Shown: in pieces, positions 32,973-44,621 of the stretch
Position numbering within the stretch: the stretch's first letter is position 1
Layout: each line of letters opens with the position of its first letter
Source of the DNA: Silene latifolia
Lineage: Eukaryota; Streptophyta; Magnoliopsida; Caryophyllales; Caryophyllaceae
Length of the DNA stretch: 64,000 bases
Direction of reading: 5' to 3'
Assembly (NCBI RefSeq): GCF_048544455.1
Contig: NC_133530.1
Coordinates: forward strand, 19,335,748-19,399,747
The notes under the pieces: model-generated
The model's database searches: none
Told to the model about the DNA's origin: nothing
What the model saw: only the letters and a program-made list of their open reading frames with translations
Translations under genes and position numbers: made by a program

Positions 32973-34944
32973 TAATGCACAGTAGATTATTTCTGTTGAA
33001 AAATATCTAGATCTGAGTTTTGCACAAAGCCATTCGTATCCTCTTCCATTGTCAATCCATCTGACTAACTTCAATCATTCCTGTGAAAACGACTTGTAAA
33101 TTTGTGGATCCTACAATAGTTGTGTCGATTGCGAAACAAGCCAAATAGACAGACTAATAGAAGAGAATAATTTAGGGCCCCTTAAGCTTGACTATCCTGT
33201 TTGTAGCTAAAAGTGTTAGTACAAGATTTCTGATGATTTAGTATGAAGGTTTATTATCAGCTCTCCAGTAAAATGATTGAATAAATGTTACTGTTTTCTC
33301 CCTAACTTCCTATTTCCCTGCTGCCTATGAATATCAGGACGGTACCGATGTAATCATTCGCTAATCCACTTGTAATTTTAAACTGGATACTGCCATTACT
33401 TACTATTGAATGTAATTTGTCAGCATTATCAGTTCTGTCACAAACGAGTTTGATAATACCAATTTTCTCCGAGTTACAACTTGCAGAGTTACAACTTACA
33501 AGTACTAAACTTGCAATTGTCATCTCATTTACCTTCTCATTTGTTGTGATGCAGAAATGGATTAGACATTCTCCCGACTCAATCCGAGTCACCCGACTGA
33601 CATTGCTGGGACCCAATTTAGCACAACTTGGAATATGATGTGAAGTTAACCACGGGACTACACAAGTATAAAGATATGCATTCAACAGCCACTTGTGCTA
33701 CCAAGTAAGTACTGAGAGATGGTGCGAGTCTTTTTCATATGTTAGTGCTTTGGAGTGTTTCTTAATTTGTTCTTATTCCTCTTAAGTCTAAACTTCCATG
33801 AGCAAACTTCTATGACGATCAATTGCTTTGTCAAATTGTCATATAGCGATCACCAGTTCGTGCAAGTGGTATCGTAATGTCTGATATACGTTTGCTGTTT
33901 AGCCCAAACCGTTCATTTTTTTTTGCCATTTTTGCAATGTCATTGGAAGAATGCTGCCTTGTTTTGCCATTTTCATTGGATTACTTTGTTTTTGAAATAT
34001 GATGAAATCAAAATATTTCAGTAAATTAGCTGCTATTCAATTTTATTCTATTATGCTTCATTCAAAAATACCCTATTTGTAAACGTGACGGAAAATCATA
34101 TGGGAGATACGCCTTTCGGGTAATGTGAATGTTTTCAGAAGTATGCTAGCATTCTTATGGGTTATGCATATGTTTATATTTTTTTTGTCTTTCTTGGGAG
34201 CCTTGGTTTGTTACCGTATCAAATCCTACCTGGTATAATGGTATAACGAACTTTAGAAAATGAATAAATTCTTTTCGTTGGTCTCATTTAAGACGGTTGT
34301 ATCGTGAAAGTTGAAACAAATCCAAATCATTGGGTTTGCTAGTTGCTTTTATAAATAGATTTTTTTAATGAAAGTGTTTTATGCAACGGTCTTAAATCTT
34401 AATTTAGAATACGTGATTCTTTTTATTCTATGTGAATGTCGGCAGCTACGTGGCACTGTTTGTTACTCATTGCATATTTGCATGTGGTAAGAATGCTATA
34501 TTTGGTTGTGTCCTAATTGTGGCGTTGGAACGTAAGACGTAGTAAATCTACTATCAGTTGATATTTTAGTGTCATAGACTTGTGAGTTGACCTGCAAGAG
34601 TTCTATCAAGCTTATGTTTGGTGTAGTAAACATTTACAAGAAAACTTAGCATCATTTTTTTGACATTAACCTTTCTCCTTACTGTTCCAATAACACTTTG
34701 ATTATGAATACATTAAAAAAAACTAGCATTAAAATTATTCATGTTATTGACCTAACTTAGCCACTAATACTCGTAATTATGACGGATTTAAAACCTGTTT
34801 AGAGTAAGATTTTGCTTATACAATACGAAGTATAAGATAAACAAATGAATAAGATGGAGAGAGTAATCGGACAAATTAAACTAGTAGCCAATACAAATTA
34901 AACCGGTAGCCAATAATCTTTTAAAAAAAAGGCTAGTAATCGAC
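32973..34944. other. Intergenic, no gene seen
   Basis: A+T-rich sequence downstream of SPO11-1. Frames at 33302-33685 and 33417-33638 overlap on opposite strands and show no domain. No clear terminal repeats were found. Confidence 0.5.
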
Positions 34945-35290
34945 ACGGGTAGAGTCTAGTAGTTAAAATTTGGGTAAAATTTTCAAGGGTCTTAGGTTCA
35001 AGTCTTTTCAAGAGCAATCTTGGAGAGGTTCTTTGTGGCCTGAGACTAGAGCCCACAAACTTGATGTGGCGCAAGTGCCCAACAGACCTGACCCGATCAA
35101 CTGGAAACCCGACTTGACAGATCTGATAAAGTATAGGTTGACTCGATATGGCCTGGACTCGATATGACCAACCCGCTTGACCGACTCAACTTGCTCGATT
35201 GTCACCTCTACCTGAGTCGATGTCTTCAAGATTTCGAGTGTGTCACTTTTGGGTGAGTAACTTGGGTATATGAGGTTTGCAGGTTAAAAA
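34945..35290 (+). mobile_element. tRNA-like SINE, apparently interrupted
   Basis: The left part (GTCTAGTAGTTAAAA, TTAGGTTCAAGTC, GACCTGAG-like) and the right part (GTGAGTAACTTGGGTATATG, GTTTGCAGG) resemble the remnant at 26450-26625, with a CCGACTTGAC-rich insert between them. Boundaries are approximate. Confidence 0.35.
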
Positions 35291-35655
35291 AGACGAACTA
35301 GTACCTAGACAGTTACCGTATATATAGTACCTATTTTGACCAGTTTTACTATTACAATGGTTCAAAATTTATAAAAATTAAAATTATACACAAATAAGAT
35401 CTAACCAGATGTGTGTTCCAATATTGGGATCCATAATAATAATATGTTGGTTGACTTACTCTTATGGTTATTATTCATTGGCATTGATTAATCATTTAAT
35501 TGATATGTACAAAGGAAGATCAAAGTTAGTATAATTTACATTGTCGTTTTCCGTAACTGTGTTCGTGTCAAACACCTATATTTGCCATGTAACTCTGCAG
35601 TCTTATTCATAATAATTAACTAAGATTGTATATTAATCATTTATGTGAATACAAA

Positions 35656-35774
35656 CATAAATATAATAAAACTTAGTACTTCACGTTGAGAATTGTTGTA
35701 TTCAGCAGCCACAAGTTTTCTTTTGTTACTGTCACTTGAACATGTGGATTTTGTACCATAATTGAAATGCAATA
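35656..35774. repeat. Direct repeat, copy 1 (left part; Stowaway inserted)
   Basis: ACTTAGTACTTCACGTTGAG through GAAATGCAATA matches 36310-36430. The repeat goes on after the Stowaway, at 36102. Confidence 0.85.
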
Positions 35775-36101
35775 CTCCCTCCTATTCTTCTTTTTCTTCC
35801 CCTTTGGATGGGGCACAATATTTAAGGAAGAGAATAAAATATGAATTGTGAATTGGGTGGGGTTTGGTGATAGGAGAGAGGAATGAATAAAATAAGGAAT
35901 TGTGAGTTGGGTGGGGTTTGGTGATAGGAGAGAGAAATGAATAATTATGAATTAAATAAGGAATTGTGAGTTGGGTGGGGTTTAGTGATAAGAGAGAGGA
36001 ATGAATAAAATAAGATTAAAAGTTTCCAAAAAAGGAAAGGGGAAGAAAACCTGAATAATCCGTTTTAGGAAATAGGGAAGAAAATAGAGAATAGGAGGGA
36101 G
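35775..36101. mobile_element. Stowaway MITE with internal tandem repeats (327 bp)
   Basis: The ends CTCCCTCCTATTC and GAATAGGAGGGAG are inverted, with TA at 35773-35774 and 36102-36103. The matching direct repeat at about 36415-36430 (GCAATATTATG) is an empty site and proves the TA duplication. Inside, a unit with GTGAGTTGGGTGGGGTTTGG occurs three times. Confidence 0.95.
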
Positions 36102-36309
36102 TATTATGTATTATGTGTATATGATACTCTTAAGACGGACATATTTGTTTTAAGATTTTGTAATAAACAGATCAAATAACATTCCGACATGTTTTTTTTG
36201 GTGATCTCTACGCATTTTGCTTTGTCTTATCTATCCTATTTAACCTATTTTAAGTTTAAAACAGATATTATCGTTTTAAACAAGAATTCGTGATATTTAT
36301 CTGAATACA

Positions 36310-36430
36310 TGAATATAAAACTTAGTACTTGACGTTGAGAATTGTTGTATTCAGCCACAAGTTTTCTCTAGTAACAACTGTCACTGGAACATGTGGATTT
36401 CTTCCCATAATTGAAATGCAATATTATGTA
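36310..36430. repeat. Direct repeat, copy 2 (empty site for the Stowaway)
   Basis: About 120 bp similar to 35656-35774, ending in GAAATGCAATATTATG without the MITE. It differs from copy 1 at several scattered bases. Confidence 0.85.
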
Positions 36431-36814
36431 TATGTATAATGTGTAAATGATTGTCTCATGGATAATTATGGATAATTATTAGTAACGTTTACACCTGGGT
36501 TTTCAATTGATGACATTTTAAACTGAAGTACAAGTTAACCTCTTCAATGAAGATAAGATTGATAACATAGGATTTGGATTCATGTATGACTAAAACTTTT
36601 TATTGTTTAATTTCCGGTTCTTATGATTAGTTTTCGGGTTGATGTGTTACTTATGTGCTTAGGGGCGGAGCATAAAGGGTGGTAGTGTGAATATCTCCCT
36701 CATATAAACTCGCATTCACTCGATCATTAAAGGTGTTTCACAAGTGAGGCTTGTGGCGAATATGTTGATAGCTTGGCTCTAATTAATATTAGATGTTGAG
36801 TTTATGTACGAGGT

Positions 36815-36900
36815 TTTAGTTTAGTGGTTAAGACTTAAGATAGATGAGTATCGTGACAATAGTTTACGGGTTCGAATTCCCCTCTGCTATCCCACATATT
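36815..36900 (+). mobile_element. tRNA-derived SINE head
   Basis: TAGTTTAGTGGTTAAGA resembles an A box and GGGTTCGAATTCC a B box about 45 bp later. No complete cloverleaf is visible, so a tRNA gene is unlikely. Confidence 0.45.
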
Positions 36901-37082
36901 ATACTAGCCTTTCGCCTTGAATTTGAACTAAAGTTTGATTGCTCGGTTTAGAAAGTTGTAACTCATCTCAACTCATCAAGAGTATGCATCAATGACAGTA
37001 GTATTTATTTATGTGGGAAACGGGAGGATAAGGAGAGGTAATTTGTGATTAGGTGTATGTTGTAGTTTAACATTTATATATA

Positions 37083-37757
37083 GGCAAATTTAACAAAAAT
37101 AACCCAACCTTTAATATGTCTTCCAGAAATAACCCAACCTTTTAACTTAAATAATAATAATCCAACCTTTTTATTTTTGTCACAAAAATATCCCAAAATC
37201 TCACCTAAACTAATTTCAACTTAATATTGAGAAATGATATTTTGTAAAATAGTTTCATAAATCTTTATATAAAGTTTATTTTGCGATATCATACTTAAAA
37301 AAAATCATAACCAAAAAATTTGAAAAATTATAATTTCCTTACTTATAAATGGAAAATTGATTAATAAAACAAATATATAATTTTTTGAAAAAAAAAATAG
37401 TTTGGAAAAGATTGCAAGTTTCAAACTTTTTTAATGTTACCGAAAATTTGTAGAGTTGATAGCCATGTTTTGTGATTTCTCAATGAATAAAAAGTTTGGT
37501 GAAGATGAAAGTTTGGATCTTTTTAATTTTCTACTTGATTATTTGATTTTATGTAGTGTTAATAAACTTTATATAAAGATTTATGAAACTATTTTACAAA
37601 ATATCATTTCTCAATATTAGGTAGAAATTAGTTTAGGTGAGATTTTGGGATATTTTTGTGACAAAAATACAAATGTTGGATTATTATTGTTTAAGTTAAA
37701 AGGTTGGGTTATTTCTGGAAGACATATAAAAGGTTGGGTATTTTTGTTAAATTTGCC
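37083..37757. mobile_element. Mutator-type foldback MITE (675 bp)
   Basis: The 9-bp direct repeat TTATATATA flanks it (37074-37082 and 37758-37766). The terminal inverted repeats start GGCAAATTTAACAAAAATA and extend about 200 bp on each side with little divergence, around an A+T-rich centre. Confidence 0.92.
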
Positions 37758-37857
37758 TTATATATATGCCACTTTGGCTCCGCTTTTGCTCTATTACTAG
37801 TTTGCTTAATTGTTCTAGGCAACTTAATAGAATTGCTCATTATTTCATTGTAAAAAC

Positions 37858-38198
37858 TAGGGGTGGTTAACAGTGCGGGTCGGCCTTGCTAACCCGGACC
37901 CGGCCCGTTTGTGACCCGTTGATGAACCCGCCCCGCCTGACCCGCCCCGCCCCGCCCCGCCCCGACCCGCCCTATATCCGGGCCGGTTACGGGTCCCCAA
38001 ATGTCAAACCCGGCCCGCCCAAACCCGGACCCGCCTTTGACCCACCCTTGACCCTCCTCACGGGTCACTTCTGACCCGGCCCGCCTCGACCCGCCTCAAC
38101 CCGGCCCGTCCCCCCCTTACCCAGGCCGGTTCCGGATCTCCCTAAACCTGAACCGGCCCGGCCCGGACCTAGCCGACCCGCACTGTTGACCACCCCTA
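37858..38198. mobile_element. hAT-type MITE filled with a CCCGCC-rich array (341 bp)
   Basis: The ends TAGGGGTGGTTAACAGTGCG and CGCACTGTTGACCACCCCTA are inverted, and the 8-bp direct repeat GTAAAAAC flanks it (37850-37857 and 38199-38206), as in hAT elements. The interior is a degenerate array of ACCCG/CCCGCC units, strikingly G+C-rich in an A+T-rich setting. The frame across it is an artefact. Confidence 0.93.
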
Positions 38199-38292
38199 GT
38201 AAAAACTGCAATGGACTGATCATGACTATTATTTATTTACTATAAAAAAAAGTATCCAATAGGTATAGATAGTGTCGAAGAGTCGTGGCTAG

Positions 38293-38420
38293 GGGTATTT
38301 AAAAGCCGCTAAACAATTCGGTTTGGGTGCGGTTTGGTTTGGCCAAACTCCAAACCTAAACCGCACTGTTTATAATGGCTTTAAATGGTCCGGTTGACTT
38401 GTTAAAATGGTAGATCGATC
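38293..38420. mobile_element. Fragment of a hAT-type MITE
   Basis: CTAGGGGTATTTAAAA followed by GGTTTGGGTGCGGTTTGG-like repeats resembles the left end of a TAGGGGTG-type hAT MITE. The right end is not found. Confidence 0.4.
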
Positions 38421-39993
38421 CACATCAATCTACTTGCCAAATCTACCATTTAGCAAACATACATTTTTAGCATATTGATTGATCAATCTACTTTTTAGCC
38501 TCCGTTTACCAATTTTTTTATTATCAATATGCTGTTTGCCAATCAAGGTCGGTGTCAAAGTGTCGTGCTATTTCAAATTTCCTTGTTTTATGTAAAATGA
38601 AGGGTTGAAGTATCGTGCTTTGTTAGACGGTATGCAACCAAAGAGGTGTAACTTGCATAGGTGAAAACATAAAACGGAAGTACTTTAATAAAATGTGCAG
38701 ATATCAACTAACTTTATTGATAACGTTATAAGCGATGCTACGTACTCATGTCTTGGTTTTAATCTTTGTCCACATTAAAATTGCCTTTATAACCCTCCTT
38801 GCACCATAAATAGAGAACGTACTTTAACAAAATGTTGTTGAAATGATAGTGTGTCCATGACACTCCATACGTTGATAATGGAATGGTCCAAATTAAAATT
38901 ATTTAGTATGAAAAATGAAATAATCTCTTAACAAGTGGATAAAGATTAAAGACTCCCGGATATCATTACGAAGTACATACGTACATAGTAAAGTGATAGT
39001 GTTAATTAAAAATAGTTAAATGTCTGTATTGACAGTAAATGACATAGAAATTTAGTAATTAAGAATAGGGTTAGTTGTACAAAATCAAATTTACAGATTA
39101 TATTGTTGTGTTTGATAGCGTGGCGTAAATAAGACCTTTGACTAATCATTAGTTTATAATAAAATGTGCTCTAATAATATTCGGCCAAATCTCACTAAAT
39201 TCCTCATACATATTCCCTAAAAAAAAAAAAAAGATGATCTGTAAATGTCAAAATAATTGACTGATATATCCCCTATACATAATTGTTTGGTAAAATGCAA
39301 GTATGGTTTAAGGAGTTAATTAGTTGATTAGGTAGTAAGTCTTGCTTAAGACGGTTTTAATTAGTTATGACCTTTCACAACCTGTTTTTTTATTTTATTT
39401 TATACATTCTTTCAAACGGTTATGACTGCATTTTTACTTTAGACCTTTTTAAGCAAGAATTTGTGTTGATTAGGACATATATAACCTTAATTTCAATTCT
39501 TGAGTAGCACATATGCAAATTGCAAAAGAAGTGAATTAATTTATGAAACATCAAACTTAAATGTTTAATTAGGACTAAAGTACAGTTGTTTAATGCTAAA
39601 GTACTTTGGGTGTCTAATATATGGTATTTAAAATTATTGTGTGAGACGGATGTATATTATAGTACAACAGTTTATGTTAAATTGGTAATGATAAACAATT
39701 AAGACGGTTTTACTTAATACTTGTAATTTGTAAGGATATTCTAGACAATTTTACTCTGTGGTAGCTATTTGTTACATAGCTATGAGTCTATGACATGATG
39801 GAAAATAATGACCTAAACTCAATAGGACAAATCATTGAATAATCATGAAACAACTTATTAGATCCTTCTTTAGTTTGTCCCTCATATTTGTGACTTAGGC
39901 AACAAGGATACTTTTATTTATAACCAAAATCCAGTAGTGTAACCAAGATTTATATTATTAAGGCCCGAAAATTTTTAGTAGAGCAAAATAATA
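38421..39993. other. Intergenic, no gene seen
   Basis: Very A+T-rich; only short frames. A poly(A) run is at about 39220-39233. Confidence 0.5.
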
Positions 39994-40232
39994 CTCCCTC
40001 CATTTTTTTATATATGACGTTTTGTATTTACGAGGTAACCCTTTGATTTTAATATTTACAAAAATATATTTGTTCAAAAAATAAAAAAAAAGGTATCATT
40101 AAATTTCTTACGAAAAACTCTTTCATATGAGTATACATATCATAATATTTTGTCTTATATTTTAAGAGATATTAAAGAGAGAAGGGAGTGTCTCGAAATG
40201 TGAGAAAATCATATATAAAAAAACAGAGGCAG
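39994..40232. mobile_element. Diverged Stowaway-like MITE
   Basis: The left end CTCCCTCCATTTTTTTATATATG is matched by CATATATAAAAAAACAGAGGCAG on the right, with TA on each side. The right end has drifted. Confidence 0.6.
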
Positions 40233-40503
40233 TAATAAATAACGTAAAATTTACGTTCAAGGGCGTGGATAAATGCCTCTACTAACCCTTGATTTGTGCG
40301 CCTTTGACCCGAAAAAACATATTTTGGAATTACTAATGTTATTATACGAGTATTAAATATGTACATACAAATAAAAAAGGCGTCACCTTACCTAATAGAA
40401 AAACTTGAACAATAATATTAACACAACAAAATTTTACTACGTATTATACAGTGAACGTTAGGCGTCACTCATTAATTAATTTAATCTCCTAGTAATTTAA
40501 ATT

Positions 40504-41220
40504 TTAAACAACAATAAGTTGTTGTTGAGCTTCAAACCTAATCTCCTCTTTCATCTTTTTAATGAAATCATCAAATTTTCTATTTAAATCTTCTGTACTC
40601 ATATTTGCAATTATATTATCTTGTTCTTGTTCTTTTTCTTTTTCCGCATCTTCTTCTTCTTTTTCTTCATCCTCGAATAATAATGCACGAGTATTTTGGT
40701 ATTCTTCGATTATGTACTCTTCCTTCTTGATGTCAACATTAATATCCTCTTGTATGTTTTCATAAGGAAATTCTTCTTCTAGTACATGTTTGTCATCGTA
40801 GTCATAGTCGTCTTCTTGTTCTTGTTCTTCTTCTGCTGCTGCTGAGGTGGTTTGATCATCTATTTGTATGTAATCGTCCTTGTATTGATTGTATACCACA
40901 ACGTCATCCACGAGAGTCAACTTCTGATCCAACAGTGGATCAGAAGTTGACTTCTCGTCTAATGACCCTGGTTGAGGGTCGACTGTCTGACACGAGTACT
41001 TAGCAACAAATACCAAAATCCCATTACATAAGAGGAATATGTAGTTCTTATCGGCCGCAAGGGAAATAATTTGAAAATAAAATGTAGAAAAATTGGATAT
41101 AAAAGATTGCATGAAAGGAAGCCAAGATGGATGCAAAATCAAGAAAGAAAATAATGAAAATGGTAATATTATTTGTGTTGTTTTCTTCACAAATTCATGA
41201 AATAAAGATACTTGCTTCAT
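40504..41220 (-). CDS. DUF4408/DUF761-type small membrane protein
   Basis: Single exon, 238 aa, on the minus strand. The N-terminus is hydrophobic with two likely membrane segments (about residues 17-36 and 44-72) containing LHPSWLPF, the DUF4408 hallmark. The middle (about 100-205) is highly acidic, with Glu/Asp runs and no fold to expect. The C-terminus (STEDLNRKFDDFIKKMKEEIR, about 208-230) matches the short DUF761 helix of plant proteins sometimes called cotton fibre-expressed proteins. Biochemical role is unknown. A TATA box lies about 125 bp upstream. The segment 40921-40956 contains an inverted repeat (CTTCTGATCCAACAGTGGATCAGAAG-like), coding here. The call is firm for the family layout, with no function implied. 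Confidence 0.8.
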   Translation of the reverse strand: MKQVSLFHEFVKKTTQIILPFSLFSFLILHPSWLPFMQSFISNFSTFYFQIISLAADKNYIFLLCNGILVFVAKYSCQTVDPQPGSLDEKSTSDPLLDQKLTLVDDVVVYNQYKDDYIQIDDQTTSAAAEEEQEQEDDYDYDDKHVLEEEFPYENIQEDINVDIKKEEYIIEEYQNTRALLFEDEEKEEEDAEKEKEQEQDNIIANMSTEDLNRKFDDFIKKMKEEIRFEAQQQLIVV

Positions 41221-41342
41221 GTTTTCAAAATGTTGCTTTTTTTCATGAATTATTATTACTTTTGGTATGTTTTATAAGAAGGGAAACTTGGAGATATCTG
41301 AACTTAGAAGTTTTGGTTGGTAGTTTCTCTCAAGTATAGTTT

Positions 41343-41351
41343 CCTTATATA
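41343..41351 (-). promoter_or_regulatory. TATA box of the DUF4408/DUF761 gene
   Basis: TATATAAGG on the minus strand, about 125 bp before the start codon, within CTCTATATAAGGAAAC. The context is typical of plant core promoters. Confidence 0.6.
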
Positions 41352-42040
41352 GAGGATTCAAAGCTAAAAAAGCACCTGATCATATGCATGTGAAATGACA
41401 TGAATGCCCTTGTGTATTATGAGATGTGTAGGTCCTTAAAAACAATCTTAAGTACAGTTCGTGGAGCTATATATGTGATGCAATATTTGTGTGAGATAAG
41501 TTGGATTAAGTATCTGCAGTGGCGGATTTTAGAGTAAATGATAAGGAAATTGAGGTTTAACAATTAATTACATAGGTGAATGGTTAGGGATTTTGAGCCA
41601 AATGATAATTTTACATTGATGAATAAATATGAAAAATTAGCAGAGGTGGGTTTCTCCTGGCATAATTAAAATCTTTCACGTATTGTTTATTCTGGACAAA
41701 AATAGGATGTAAATCTGACGGTAGCGAGATTGAATTGGATATTACCATTTCACTTTTCTATATATAAGGCCATTTGAAATAATCTATATTACATATCAAA
41801 TGTGAGAAGGTAATAACTAATAAAACGAGTATCGGTATCACCTAGTGACAATGTTTTATTTTCTTTATGTTAATTTAGTTATATTTTGAAGGCAATTTCA
41901 TATCTCTGACGGTAATAAGTAACAACGTGATAAATGTGATCATGTTATGATAAAAGTAACCAATAAAATGATCACTTTTTGTTAATAAAATGGCTATAAA
42001 CAACATTTTTTTATCAAAAGTGATCAAATTTTAGTATAAA
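41352..42040. other. Upstream flank, no gene seen
   Basis: A+T-rich DNA. I find no repeat ends or frames worth naming. Confidence 0.45.
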
Positions 42041-42462
42041 ATAACATAAAACGACCAAGGAAGACCAATTTTATTAGGATATTAGGCCCATTACGGCCGA
42101 CTATCATTAGGGTTAGGTTATGACGGCTACCGTCTAGGGTTTAGAGTATCGACGTCTATTATATATATCGTCATGTATTCTCATGAGATCGACACAATAA
42201 TACAATTCTCTCTTATGCAATCTCTCCCCTTACAATCTTGACATGGTATCAGAGCCTGGTGACCAAAAGGTCACGGGTTCGAATCCCACCCCCTCTATTC
42301 TAAAGTGGATAATCGTAATGAGGCCGGGGAATCGTCGCACCCACACTTCAAGCCCAAAAAAGAAAAAAGGGCCTTCGTGTGAGGGGGAGTGTTAGAATAT
42401 AAAACGAATCAAGGAACTTCAACCATCAGCTTAAGCTTTTGGTTGAGATGGTTTCTTGACAA
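42041..42462 (+). mobile_element. TRIM-like LTR fossil
   Basis: An LTR-like segment ends in CA at 42243. It is followed by TGGTATCAGAGCC (42244-42256), the site complementary to the 3' end of initiator tRNA-Met used for priming. The internal part is only about 125 bp, then a purine tract (GAGGGGGAG, 42381-42389) and a TGTTAGAATATA start of a second LTR at 42390. Such a short coding-free interior fits a terminal-repeat retrotransposon in miniature. A LINE tail abuts it at 42463 and the right LTR is incomplete. The left limit is approximate. Confidence 0.55.
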
Positions 42463-42912
42463 TTTTTTTTTTTTTTTCGACAAATGTAAACCATTTATTA
42501 AAGGAAAAGAAAGGAAAACAGAAGGGTCCAGAACAAATACAAGTACAACAGGAAACTAACCAGTAGCTAAACTAACCGACCAGTTACGTCGTGAACGAAG
42601 GAAGGTGTGAATTCCACGCAGGGAATTACGCACATCAATTGGGACTGGCTTTTGAGAAGCCAGAACTGAACATAATTTTTGTGATGAAACGATAAAAGCA
42701 GTATCAGTGAAAGAAGACGCTTGACTTGTCATAAACTGGTGCAAAGCGTGAGAGGTCGCCGCGAACAAAGAGGAAGCACGCAAGTGGAAGATCTTAGGCA
42801 AGCAAGAGCCAGATACAACTGAAGCCACATATCCATCCTGAACAGGACTCCTGCAAATGGAGATCTCATAAGAGACCGTAGCACTCGAAGTCGGTGGATA
42901 CATACCTGCCAA
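42463..42912 (-). mobile_element. LINE 3' fragment (RNase H-like tail, poly(A))
   Basis: On the minus strand a frame of about 120 codons ends FLRSRRNWSVSLATG and resembles the last part of the RNase H region of plant L1 elements. It is followed by about 65 bp and a poly(A) tract (T-run at 42463-42477). It is 5'-truncated near 42912, where another T-run may belong to a target duplication. Confidence 0.5.
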
Positions 42913-43271
42913 TTTTTTTTTTTTAAAGGAGGGCAAATGTTGTACGTAGTATTTTACCAACAACTTGTAATAGAGTTATTTTTAAGGTGTCATCAACTAT
43001 TTGTGGTAGAGTTTTTCTTCACGTTTACTGCCTTGGAGGGTGGAGTTGCTTTCCGCACTAAATTCATTAATTAAGTTAAGCAAATATTCTAAACCAAGAA
43101 ATATAGGACATATATAACATACGGAAAAGGCACTAATTAAGCTCTTAATTTGATGATTAACCTCTCTTAATAATGTGTCAACTTGTTATGCAATCTTCCA
43201 GTTAAAAACAACAACGTGGTTACATGCTTACCTTGTCAAAAGTTTTCCAAAGTTCAAATTTAGAAATGCTT

Positions 43272-44304
43272 GGAGCAACTCCAATGGCAAGCTACGAGTT
43301 CTTGTAGCTTGCTTTGTCACATCGGTTTTTTAAGCAACACGACTTTTAAGCTACAACGTTCTCCAATGATAAACTACAACAAATCTGACTTAAAAGGGCC
43401 CACATAACCAATAAATATCATAATTTATTTTATTTTATTTTTTTCTTAGAGCAAGTCCAATGGTGTAACTTAGGGACTTGCTTGCAATTTCTTAAAATTG
43501 CAAGCTAGTTGCTACACCATTGGAGATGTCCAACTAGATTAGCTTCTCTTAAGCAACAAGCCTCAGAGCATCCACAATGGTAAGCTAGTTGGTACTAGCT
43601 TACCTTTGCCACATCATTTTTTTGAGCAACAACAATTTCAAGCTACAAGTTACTCCAATGGTGAATCCTATTTAGTATTAGCTTGATGAGACCTAACAAA
43701 CACACTTTTTTATAAATTTATTTAATTCTTAATTACTAAATAAAAAATAAATGAGACAACTATTTTTATATTGGTTATATTTTCTTGTGGGACCATTTAA
43801 GCTACTAGCTCCATGGAGCTACTAGCTCAATTTAAGCTAGTTGATGTGGAGTGCTCCAATGGTTATGAAAGTAGCTTGAAATCTTTTTTATTTGCAAGCA
43901 AATCCTTTTAGATAACCATTGGAGATGTTCTCATTAAGCTAGTTGCTTAAATGGTCCCACAATATCATATCAACCAATGACAAATTAGTTTATTTTCATA
44001 ATTTTAATTTTATTAAAATTTAATTAGGTTTGATTTTTTTCATAAACTAGCTAAACTATTGGAATGAATTTGTCAAGCTACAAAATTATTGCTTAAAATG
44101 TGATGTGGATTTGTCAAGCTACAAGGTAATTGCTTACCATTGTACTTGCTCTTAGTTATCAATTTATTCCAAGCATGTAGCTTGACAAAGCTACACCTGC
44201 TTACAAGCAGGGGCATATTTCTATACTCCAATGGCGAGCATACCGCTTGAATATTTAGAATAATTGCAAGCAGGTCCCTAAATTCAACCACGGGAGTTGC
44301 TCTT
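43272..44304. mobile_element. Self-nested cluster of GAGCAAGTCCAATGG-type MITEs
   Basis: The outer ends are GGAGCAACTCCAATGG (43272) and GGGAGTTGCTC (44293). An inner copy runs from AGAGCAAGTCCAATGG (43448) to CCATTGTACTTGCTCT (about 44153). A third start, AGAGCATCCACAATGG, lies at 43565 with a likely end near 43930. All share AAGCTAGTTGCTT-like blocks. I could not fix the target duplications, so the superfamily is open. Confidence 0.65.
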
Positions 44305-44621
44305 AAGACATCAAATTTTTGTCCTACATTCCTACCTCAATTTTTTTTGTATATTACAATTTTAGTGTAAAGTAATTGGTTGACTTTTTTAATTGATTAA
44401 AAGATATTTAGAGGGATATTATGAAATTTATGGTATTTAGAATAGGTATTAAAAACCTTGCCAAAAAAAAGAAGAATAGGTATTAAAAAGAGTATTTATA
44501 AGAGTGTGTTATAATACTGAGTGTATATATATTTCGGTTGATAATTAAATATGGAGTATTAAAATGGGTGTATTTTAAAATATGAGTATAATATTCTTTA
44601 CCACCTTATGTAAAAGAGTAA

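Noticed and set aside
33302-33685. 127-codon minus-strand frame downstream of SPO11-1
   Set aside because: No domain, overlapped by an opposite frame, and composition like the surrounding intergenic DNA.
36815-36900. tRNA gene
   Set aside because: A and B box-like blocks are present but acceptor and anticodon stems do not pair; a SINE head fits better.
37886-38074. Pro/Arg-rich 62-codon frame
   Set aside because: It is the translation of the CCCGCC array inside a hAT MITE.
42244-42300. tRNA gene suggested by GGTTCGAATCC
   Set aside because: The upstream TGGTATCAGAGCC is a primer-binding site and no cloverleaf can be drawn; the block is part of the TRIM-like fossil.
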